A DNA stretch of 64,000 nt, from positions 1-64,000 of IMG/VR virus record IMGVR_UViG_3300035204_001773; one strand, 5' to 3'. Shown here one piece after another: positions 37,268 to 44,324 of the stretch. The notes under the pieces were generated by a model. The model did not search any database. It was not told where the DNA came from and worked only from the letters and a program-made list of their open reading frames with translations. Position 1 is the stretch's first letter, and the number at the start of each line of letters is the position of its first letter. A program made the translations under genes and the position numbers. Origin of the DNA: a virus.

Positions 37268-38390
37268 AAAGAAAAAGGTAAAAGAAGAAGTAGGTACAAA
37301 TGAAAATTTAAAGTCTTTTCTAAAGCAAAGAAAGGAAGAGCACTATAATTTTTGCGAAGAAGTTTATTACAGAATATCCACGGGCAGTTTATTGCTTGAT
37401 ATTCATACTGGTGGAGGACTTATGCCGGGTCTCCATCGTTTTTGCGGTATGAACGAAGGGGGCAAAACATCAGAAGCATTCCAGATAATGAAACACTTTC
37501 TGACAGACGCCCCCAATTCAAGAGCGGTATATTTTCAAGCGGAAGGAAGACTTACGCCAGACATGAAGGAGCGCACAGGGGTTGACTTCGTATACGACGC
37601 GGAAGAGTGGAGCGATGGATCGTGCTTCGTTTATGAATCTAACATTTATGAGTCGGTGTTTGATCTCATGAAAATGCTCATTAAAGAGAACAAGGAAGGG
37701 AAGCGGTACCTGTTTCTAATCGATTCCATGGACGCTTTAATTTTGAAAGCTGATATGGAAAAAGATCTAAGCGAAGCTGCAAAGGTGTCAGGAGGAGCAA
37801 CAATTAGTTCGACTTTTATGAAAAAAGTAGCACTAGCTTTGACGAAGTTTGGTCATACGGCTATATTAATTTCTCAAGTAAGGGAAGCAATCACAATTGA
37901 TCCTTACGCAAAACGCCCAGTAAGACAAACTTCTGCTAGCGGCGGTAACGCGCTACTCCACTATGCTAATTTTATCTTTGAATTCGAAGCTAGGTTTCAA
38001 AAGGATTTGATCCTAGAAAAACCAGATCAACGACCAGATATAAGTTCGAATAAAATATTAGGCCACTACGCTAAGGTGACTATAAAGAAATCACCTAATG
38101 AAAAAACTAATTTATCAATCTCTTACCCCGTGAGATACGGTCGAAAAGGAGGCAAGAGTATATGGAGGGAATACGAAGTGCTAGACCTTTTACTTGAAAA
38201 TGGTATACTAGAAAAGAAAGGGGCATGGGTCAAAGTCAATGAGGACGTGCGTCAAGAAATGGAACAAGAAGGCATAGAGTGCCCTGAGACTTTTCAAGGC
38301 AGGCAAAAAGTTTTCGAATTTTTAGAGGAGAACACTAAGTTTACAGACCTGTGGTTTAATAGGTTTAAAGAGGTCTACAGCAACGCATGA
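37260..38390 (+). CDS. RecA/UvsX-like recombinase
   Basis: The 376-aa protein has the RecA core: Walker A GMNEGGKTS (residues 63-71), ARAVYFQAEG-type RAVYFQAEGRLT (catalytic Glu), Walker B YLFLIDSMDAL, and AILISQVREAI with RQTSASGGNALLHYANFI (loop L2 region). The DNA-strand exchange function is expected. The Walker A departs from the bacterial GPESSGKT, as in phage UvsX proteins. A PD-(D/E)XK nuclease and the DnaB gene follow directly. Confidence 0.9.
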   Translation: MARKKKVKEEVGTNENLKSFLKQRKEEHYNFCEEVYYRISTGSLLLDIHTGGGLMPGLHRFCGMNEGGKTSEAFQIMKHFLTDAPNSRAVYFQAEGRLTPDMKERTGVDFVYDAEEWSDGSCFVYESNIYESVFDLMKMLIKENKEGKRYLFLIDSMDALILKADMEKDLSEAAKVSGGATISSTFMKKVALALTKFGHTAILISQVREAITIDPYAKRPVRQTSASGGNALLHYANFIFEFEARFQKDLILEKPDQRPDISSNKILGHYAKVTIKKSPNEKTNLSISYPVRYGRKGGKSIWREYEVLDLLLENGILEKKGAWVKVNEDVRQEMEQEGIECPETFQGRQKVFEFLEENTKFTDLWFNRFKEVYSNA

Positions 38391-38809
38391 AATTAAGACT
38401 TAAAAATATTAATGGTAGAGAGGTAAACAAAATAGTAACCCCCTATTTAATAAAGTGGAAAGCTAAATCCAGATCGAAATTCCAATTTAGCGTAAAGCAA
38501 TTTCTAGAACCCCTCTGGCGTCATCAAATTTGCTTCGAAGAGTTTCCGGTTTACGGAACCCTACAAAGAGTAGACTTCTTAAACGCAACAAAGAAAATAG
38601 CCATAGAAGTTAACGGTAGACAGCATACAGAATACGTAGAACACTTTCACAAAAACAGGGCTAATTACCTAAGGTCTATAAAAAGAGATTGGGTGAAAAC
38701 CGAATGGTTAGAAAGTAATGATTTTCAATTAGTAGAAATCGAGATACAAGACCTCCCCCATTTATCACCTGAATGGATAGACGAAAAATTTGGAATAGAA
38801 ATAGATTGA
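38387..38809 (+). CDS. PD-(D/E)XK nuclease, VSR/DUF559-like, 140 aa
   Basis: The core RVDFLNATKKIAIEVNGRQH gives the D-x(n)-E-x-N/K signature of restriction-endonuclease-like folds. It is followed by RDWVKTEWLESNDFQLVEIE, as in very-short-patch-repair and DUF559 proteins. Its place between recA and dnaB suggests recombination or replication nuclease activity. It overlaps recA by 4 nt, and the DnaB promoter overlaps its stop codon. Confidence 0.7.
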   Translation: MKLRLKNINGREVNKIVTPYLIKWKAKSRSKFQFSVKQFLEPLWRHQICFEEFPVYGTLQRVDFLNATKKIAIEVNGRQHTEYVEHFHKNRANYLRSIKRDWVKTEWLESNDFQLVEIEIQDLPHLSPEWIDEKFGIEID

Positions 38810-38835
38810 CATTCATTGTAATTTTATGCTATAAT
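38806..38835 (+). promoter_or_regulatory. Consensus sigma70-like promoter of dnaB
   Basis: TTGACA (38806-38811), 18 nt, TATAAT (38830-38835): both boxes are perfect. The ATG at 38844 is 8 nt further with no ribosome-binding site between. Confidence 0.85.
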
Positions 38836-38843
38836 GATTTATC

Positions 38844-40358
38844 ATGTCAGTTTACGACCTACGCACAGAAAAACACGTCTTAGGCGGGATCATAAAATCC
38901 CCATCATGCTTTGCTGATCTAGAAAGATTCATTAGCGAAAAAGATTTCTACTCAGAAGTCCACTCCACGATCTTCTCAATCATGAAGACCATGTTACTGA
39001 ACGGAGAAGAAGTGGACAAAACCGTCTTAGCTTTAAGAATTAAAAATTTAGGTATCTCATTTAAAGATGAGATAAATATACACGATTATATCGACTCCAT
39101 AAGCTTCACTCAGATAACTCAAAAAGCTACAATCGAGGCCGCTCAAGAACTGGCTAAATTGCGTATTGTTAGAGAAATTGTAGAATCATGTAAAGAAACA
39201 GCTACTTGGGCTAAGAAAAACATGGACAAGCCTTTGGATGATATTGTTAGCGGTAGTGATGCGATTTTTAACGAGCAGATGAGGTCGTACGAATTTGATG
39301 ATGAACCAGAAAACCTATTCGACGACATCGAAAACCTCATAGAAGAAAGAGGGAACAACCCTCAAGAAGACTACGGCTTCATTACCCCATACTCGGAATG
39401 GAACCGCTTGTATGGCGGGTTTAGAGTGGGAAATATTTACGCTATAGCTTCGAGACCGGGGCAAGGTAAAACTACATGGTTAAATTATACCGCTTATAGA
39501 GCGGCAGAATTAAATGATACGAAGGTCTTAATCTTAGACACGGAAATGTCCCCACAAGAAATGAAGTTCAGAATGGTAGCGGCCATGAGCAAAGTTTCAG
39601 TATGGCATTTAGAGACAGGAAACTGGAGGAAAAATCCAGACATGATAGAAAAAGTAAGGTCGGCTCTCAAGGTTCTGAAAGAAAAAGAATACTCTTTCAT
39701 GCACGTCGGAAACAAAAGCACTGATCAAGTTTGCTCTCTAATAAGAAGATGGCATTTAAATAAAGTGGGTAGAGCAAACAAGTGCATAATTGTCTATGAT
39801 TACCTCAAATTAACAGGAGATAAGGTGGGAAACAATTGGGCAGAACACCAAGTGCTAGGCGAAAAAGTTGACAAATTAAAAAAGATTTCCGAAGAATGTA
39901 ACGCGGCTCTACTCACAGCCATTCAAATGAATAGGTCTGGAGAAAACTTCAATAGGAATAGCGGCTCAGTGGTCTACGATAGCTCAGCAATAGCTCAGTC
40001 AGACAGGCTGCAATGGTTCGCTTCCTTTGTGGGGCTCTTTTGCAGGAAGACGCTGGATGAAATAGCCATGGATAATGTGTACGATGATAACGGCGTATTA
40101 CTACACGACTTTGGCACGCATAAGTTAGTACCCTTGAAGACTAGGTTCCAAGGTAAGGATGCGGCGGGTCATCATGATATAATTCGTCGTCCTGACCCGA
40201 ACGGTAATGGGCCCGGAACTTGGTCTAACAACTACTTAAGTTTTAATGTCGATAACTTTGAAGTGGAAGAAACTGGGTCTTTAGCCAACATCGTTGATAG
40301 ACAAAATAACGTTTTTGATTTAGATGATAGAAGAGAAAACGATGGAGAGCGGCTGTAG
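38844..40358 (+). CDS. dnaB: DnaB-type replicative helicase
   Basis: The 504-aa hexameric helicase has the N-terminal DnaB domain (EKHVLGGIIKSPSCFADL, SEKDFYSEVHSTIFSIM). The RecA-like motor has Walker A in IASRPGQGKTTWLNY near residue 200, DTEMSPQEMKFR, a KCIIVYDYLKL Walker B and ALLTAIQMNR. It unwinds DNA at the fork and should partner the primase encoded immediately downstream. Confidence 0.93.
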   Translation: MSVYDLRTEKHVLGGIIKSPSCFADLERFISEKDFYSEVHSTIFSIMKTMLLNGEEVDKTVLALRIKNLGISFKDEINIHDYIDSISFTQITQKATIEAAQELAKLRIVREIVESCKETATWAKKNMDKPLDDIVSGSDAIFNEQMRSYEFDDEPENLFDDIENLIEERGNNPQEDYGFITPYSEWNRLYGGFRVGNIYAIASRPGQGKTTWLNYTAYRAAELNDTKVLILDTEMSPQEMKFRMVAAMSKVSVWHLETGNWRKNPDMIEKVRSALKVLKEKEYSFMHVGNKSTDQVCSLIRRWHLNKVGRANKCIIVYDYLKLTGDKVGNNWAEHQVLGEKVDKLKKISEECNAALLTAIQMNRSGENFNRNSGSVVYDSSAIAQSDRLQWFASFVGLFCRKTLDEIAMDNVYDDNGVLLHDFGTHKLVPLKTRFQGKDAAGHHDIIRRPDPNGNGPGTWSNNYLSFNVDNFEVEETGSLANIVDRQNNVFDLDDRRENDGERL

Positions 40359-40362
40359 CAAG

Positions 40363-41316
40363 ATGAAAGACTTTGCAGAAATATTAACCGACTTAGGGTA
40401 CACCTTAAGGGACTATGGTAAAGAGTATAGAACTAGACCTCTTTATAGAGAATCAGACAACGATACAATTCTAACAATAGAAAAATCTACCGGTAAATGG
40501 TATGACTTCAAAGAGCTCAGGGGTGGCGCGTTCGAAGAATTAGTAAGAAGAACTTTAAAATTACCATCCACAGATGAGGCTAGTGAGTGGCTAAAAAAGA
40601 AAGATTTTACCAGCGAAGGTAGCGATGCAGAAGAAAAGCCCTTAATAAAAGACAAGAAAATATTTTCTAAAGAGGTTCTTAGTAGAATTTTTTCAGAACA
40701 CGAATACTGGAATAAGCGCGGTATATCGACAACCACACTGAAGATATTTGAGGGCGGAGTAGTTAGAAGCGGCCGAATGAAAGATAGATATGTTTTCCCT
40801 ATCCTTGACGGTCGAAATAATTTAGTAGGCTTTAGTGGGAGAGATTTACTAAATCTAGAAAACTCAAAAAGACCCAAGTGGAAACACATAGGAGACAAAA
40901 GTAATTGGAAATATCCTCTTCAAGCGAATTATAAAACTTTAAAATCAATAAGGGAAATAATTCTGGTAGAAAGCATTGGAGATATGTTAGCTTTATGGGA
41001 GAACGAAATACAAAATATAATAGTCACCTTTGGGTTGGACGTTAGCACATCAGTAGTTAACCTATTGCTAAAGCTTGACCCGAATAAAATTTACATAAGT
41101 TTTAATAATGATTCGTCAAACAACAACGCAGGGAATGTTGCTGCGGAAAAAGCTAAGCGAAAATTATTAAAGTATTTTGATCGTTATCAAATACAAATAG
41201 CTCTCCCCGACAAAAAAGACTTCGGTGAAATGGACAAGGAGGAAATTGACCGATGGGGAGAAAATAATATAGAAGATTTTGAAAACAAAAAAAGAAAAAT
41301 ATCTATCAGCCTCTAG
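40363..41316 (+). CDS. DnaG-like primase (Toprim) without zinc ligands
   Basis: The start is placed at the ATG at 40363 (MKDFAEILTDLGYTL), just after the dnaB stop; ATGs at 40324 and 40342 are alternatives. It is about 317 aa. The Toprim domain shows IILVESIGDMLAL (Glu-Gly-like motif as ES-x-GD) and FNNDSSNN. The usual N-terminal CHC2 zinc ribbon is recognisable in outline (RPLYRESDNDTILTIEK, then WYDFKELRGG) but every Cys and His is replaced. It synthesises primers for the split Pol III alpha. Confidence 0.75.
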   Translation: MKDFAEILTDLGYTLRDYGKEYRTRPLYRESDNDTILTIEKSTGKWYDFKELRGGAFEELVRRTLKLPSTDEASEWLKKKDFTSEGSDAEEKPLIKDKKIFSKEVLSRIFSEHEYWNKRGISTTTLKIFEGGVVRSGRMKDRYVFPILDGRNNLVGFSGRDLLNLENSKRPKWKHIGDKSNWKYPLQANYKTLKSIREIILVESIGDMLALWENEIQNIIVTFGLDVSTSVVNLLLKLDPNKIYISFNNDSSNNNAGNVAAEKAKRKLLKYFDRYQIQIALPDKKDFGEMDKEEIDRWGENNIEDFENKKRKISISL

Positions 41317-42274
41317 AATCAAAACTTTAGAAACGTGCAGCTGGGTTTACTGGTGCAAGTATCATTTGCATCTACCAGACGCGCCTAATGACGGAGCACT
41401 AAGGGGAACCGTGTGTCACGCTGTCTTCGAATTGCTTCTAAACAAAAAGCACAAGAAACATTATGACTCAATAATGAAAGAGTCCTCTATTGAAGCGAGT
41501 CCCCCGATCCGAAGACTCGTCACCGCCTTTCTTAAGAAGCATAAAATTTTTGAAGACAGACCGGATGACAACTATCAACTTATAGACGAGATGATCTTAG
41601 TAGGACTTCATAATGATTTTTTCGGAAAAGGCGGTAAACTAGAGGACCCAGAAACAGCTTTTAAGTTTGAGAATAAAAGACCGGTTTACAATATAATGGG
41701 CTTTATAGACAAGACTATAAAATACACGAAAGAAAAGAGGGTTAAAATTGTAGATTATAAGTCTTCTAAATATAAATTTAGGGGAGATGATCTTGAATCA
41801 AACATTCAAGCACTAATGTATTCGCTAGCTGCGAAAAAAATATGGAAAGGCTACAAGCCTGTTGTTGAATTCCTTTTCCTCAGGCACCCCAAAAGCCCAT
41901 TACAAACATTAGAATTCTCAGATGAAGAAATTAAAGGTTTCGAAAGGTATTTGGTACACATGCATAAAGTTATCAATAATTTCTCAGAGAAAGACTCTCG
42001 CTGCAACTGGGCCATAGATGATCCGAAGTCCAAGTGGATGTGCGGAATAGGAAAATGGGTGTGCCCACACAAGAAACCCTTTGATTACTATGTCTTACTT
42101 GATAAGGATAAAAAAGTTTTAATATCTTCTTTCACAGAGGTTTTTGTAAATAGGGATGGGCTCGTAGTAGAACCTGCTCCAGATCAAGTTATAGAGAAAA
42201 GAAAATACGACGGGTGTCCGCGCTTTAAAGATTACAATCAAGCCTCTAAAGATGACCCCTTCGATTTAGGTTGA
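41279..42274 (+). CDS. RecB/Cas4-like PD-(D/E)XK exonuclease
   Basis: The 331-aa protein starts with TTG (no ATG available) and overlaps the primase gene by 38 nt. Motifs are LSASRIKTLETCSWVYWCKY, RGTVCHAVFE (His motif), MGFIDKTIKY, KIVDYKSSKYK (catalytic D-x-K) and NIQALMYSLAA (QxxxY). Cysteines near the start and in WMCGIGKWVCPH could hold an Fe-S cluster as in Cas4 and AddB. The role is probably DNA-end processing for recombination. Confidence 0.8.
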   Translation: MKTKKEKYLSASRIKTLETCSWVYWCKYHLHLPDAPNDGALRGTVCHAVFELLLNKKHKKHYDSIMKESSIEASPPIRRLVTAFLKKHKIFEDRPDDNYQLIDEMILVGLHNDFFGKGGKLEDPETAFKFENKRPVYNIMGFIDKTIKYTKEKRVKIVDYKSSKYKFRGDDLESNIQALMYSLAAKKIWKGYKPVVEFLFLRHPKSPLQTLEFSDEEIKGFERYLVHMHKVINNFSEKDSRCNWAIDDPKSKWMCGIGKWVCPHKKPFDYYVLLDKDKKVLISSFTEVFVNRDGLVVEPAPDQVIEKRKYDGCPRFKDYNQASKDDPFDLG

Positions 42275-42300
42275 CAAATAATATAAAACCATGTTAATAT
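42271..42300 (+). promoter_or_regulatory. Sigma70-like promoter of the Pol III PHP-domain gene
   Basis: TTGACA (42271-42276), 18 nt, TAATAT (42295-42300). The ATG at 42308 is 7 nt further. Confidence 0.78.
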
Positions 42301-42307
42301 AGGGTAT

Positions 42308-43063
42308 ATGGTGCAGCCTTTCTTTAAATCTCATTACAGTATAGGAAGAAGCATTTTAACCTTGGACAGTGACCCCGTTGAGGATGGCCCAGACTCTATT
42401 ATCGATATAGCTAAAGACAATTCTTTTTCAGAAATCGTACTAATAGAAGATAACATGGGAGGCTTCCTTCAGGCTTTTCAAAATTTAAAAGAAATTAATG
42501 TAAAGCTGATCTACGGACTCAGGTTAACCATATGCCCCAACATGGAAACGAAAGATGATGAGTCACGCCTGAATAGTTCTAAAATTATTGTACTCGCCAA
42601 TAATTATAATGGATACAAATCCCTCATCAAAATTTATACTAAGGCCGCGAAAGACGGGTTCTATTATGAACCAAGAATAGATTGCGAAAATTTAAAATCT
42701 TTGTGGAACAACAAAGAGCTAACTTTAGTTATTCCTTTTTATGATTCTTTTATTTTTAAAAATTTAATGACCTATGCGTCTTGCACTCCAGACCTTTCCT
42801 TTACAAGCCCGATCTTCGCGCTAGAAGATAACAATATACCATTCGACGACCTAGTAAGAGCACAAGTAAAAGACTACGTAAAAGACAAGCACGAATTGAT
42901 GGAAGTTAAAAGTATTTTTTACAAAAACAGGGAGGACTTTAAAGCTTACCTAACATTTCGATGCATTAACAACAGAAGTTCTCTAGACAAGCCTAATCTA
43001 GAACATATGACGAGTAGGGAATTTAGCCTAGAAAGCTGGAAAGAAAAAAATGGTACCGTTTAA
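42308..43063 (+). CDS. PHP-domain part of DNA polymerase III alpha (separate gene)
   Basis: The 251-aa protein matches the N-terminal PHP domain of DnaE: FKSHYSIGRSILTLD, SIIDIAKDNSFSEIVLIEDN, a VKLIYGLRLTI strand, IIVLANNYNGYKSLIKIYTKA (the RLL/NxxGYxNL segment) and GFYYEPRIDCENL. The polymerase domains are in another gene 1.3 kb downstream. The metal-binding residues of active PHP domains (HxH, ITDHG) are lost (KSHYS, IEDNM), so no PHP exonuclease activity is expected. It overlaps the cupin gene by 14 nt. Confidence 0.75.
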   Translation: MVQPFFKSHYSIGRSILTLDSDPVEDGPDSIIDIAKDNSFSEIVLIEDNMGGFLQAFQNLKEINVKLIYGLRLTICPNMETKDDESRLNSSKIIVLANNYNGYKSLIKIYTKAAKDGFYYEPRIDCENLKSLWNNKELTLVIPFYDSFIFKNLMTYASCTPDLSFTSPIFALEDNNIPFDDLVRAQVKDYVKDKHELMEVKSIFYKNREDFKAYLTFRCINNRSSLDKPNLEHMTSREFSLESWKEKNGTV

Positions 43064-43412
43064 TCCTAAAAAAGTAAAAAAAGATTGGGGCCACGAATTA
43101 TGGCTAGCCAATAATGAAGAAGAGGATTACTGCGCCAAAATTCTTTTCATAGAGAAAGATAAAAGTACATCAATGCATTATCACATTGAGAAACATGAGA
43201 CAATGTACGTGCTAGAAGGAACGTTAATGGTAGATGGTCTAGGGGACAGGCATAACTTTGGACATAAGTTCTCCATGACAGCTAAGAAAGGTCAGTCAAT
43301 GGAAATAGAAAGAGGAAGACCGCACAAGTTGATAGCGCATCATGAAGACCTCACCCTCATAGAGGCTAGCACTTTCCACAAAGACGAAGACAGTTACAGA
43401 CTTTACAAATAA
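43050..43412 (+). CDS. Cupin (sugar-phosphate isomerase-like), 120 aa
   Basis: The single-domain cupin has SMHYHIEKHETMYVLEG (HxHx4E-type metal site) and RGRPHKLIAHHEDLTLIEAS (second cupin motif). It starts KKVKKDWGHELWLANN, as in the C-terminal domain of type II phosphomannose isomerase/GDP-mannose pyrophosphorylases. It may work in nucleotide-sugar supply with gmd. It sits inside the split polymerase locus. Confidence 0.75.
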   Translation: MVPFNPKKVKKDWGHELWLANNEEEDYCAKILFIEKDKSTSMHYHIEKHETMYVLEGTLMVDGLGDRHNFGHKFSMTAKKGQSMEIERGRPHKLIAHHEDLTLIEASTFHKDEDSYRLYK

Positions 43413-44050
43413 TGGACGAGCACTTACTTAGATTCGACAAGGATAAGACTTACGTTTTTATCGACTGCGAGACAGAGAACTTATGCCTAAATTCTAGCCA
43501 CAATTTGCCTTGGCAAATAGCAATGATTAAATCAATGGGTGACGAAATTATAGATAGCAAAGATTATCACGTACACTGGGATAGAGAAATAAACATCGGA
43601 AAAGAAGCCGCCAGAATAACCAGATTTGATCCAGTAAAATACAAAAAACTATCCCTACACGCCAAAGAAATATTTCCAACAATTAAAGACTGGCTGGAGA
43701 CATCTGACTACATCGTGGGACATAATATCTTGGGATTTGACATCTATTTAATTAAAGATTTGTACGAATACATGGAGGACGATTGGCGACCGCTAATGAA
43801 CAAGATTATCGACACTAATTGCATCGCTAGAGGCATCAAAATGAGCCTCAGATTCGATCAGGACGAGAGTTTCTTGGCTTGGCAGTACAAGATGGTACAT
43901 ACTAGGAAAAAGGGCGTTAGAACGAGTATGGGGGCCTTAGGGAAGGAGCTCAAGATAGACCACGACTATGATAAGCTGCATGATGCTTTGGTAGATTTAG
44001 AACTTAATTTAAAAATCTGGAATAAAATGAAATGGCAAATCGAAATTTAA
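43412..44050 (+). CDS. DEDDh 3'-5' exonuclease (DnaQ-like proofreading)
   Basis: The 212-aa protein has ExoI motif TYVFIDCETENL (D-x-E), ExoII DYIVGHNILGFDIYL and ExoIIIepsilon YDKLHDALVDLEL (H-x4-D). It is the DnaQ/epsilon-type fold. Its location between the PHP and polymerase genes makes it the likely proofreading subunit. Its start overlaps the cupin stop. Confidence 0.87.
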   Translation: MDEHLLRFDKDKTYVFIDCETENLCLNSSHNLPWQIAMIKSMGDEIIDSKDYHVHWDREINIGKEAARITRFDPVKYKKLSLHAKEIFPTIKDWLETSDYIVGHNILGFDIYLIKDLYEYMEDDWRPLMNKIIDTNCIARGIKMSLRFDQDESFLAWQYKMVHTRKKGVRTSMGALGKELKIDHDYDKLHDALVDLELNLKIWNKMKWQIEI

Positions 44051-44054
44051 TATT

Positions 44055-44324
44055 ATGGCAAGTAAAGATTTTATATACGATCTCTTAGGCAAGCTGGAAG
44101 AAGAAAAAATGGAGTATTTAGTTGTATTCCCCACTTCCACAAAGAAAGACGTAGTTATAGACATACACTACAGCTTGGAGACTGAAGACTCTGTATTAGC
44201 GACATCTAAGACGCTAGAAAGATTGATTCAAAAATTAAACGAAGATCATCCAGAAGCATTCTCTGATGACGACGAGTGGAAGCTAAACGAAGAACTAGAT
44301 TCTTGGGAGGAAGAGGGGGAATGA
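44055..44324 (+). CDS. Acidic hypothetical protein, 89 aa
   Basis: The protein is small and acidic with an alpha/beta N-terminal half (KDFIYDLLGKLEEEKMEYLV, VVIDIHYSL) and an acidic tail (DDDEWKLNEELDSWEEEGE). It overlaps the polymerase gene by 4 nt, so it may belong to the replisome. It is not recognised. Confidence 0.55.
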   Translation: MASKDFIYDLLGKLEEEKMEYLVVFPTSTKKDVVIDIHYSLETEDSVLATSKTLERLIQKLNEDHPEAFSDDDEWKLNEELDSWEEEGE

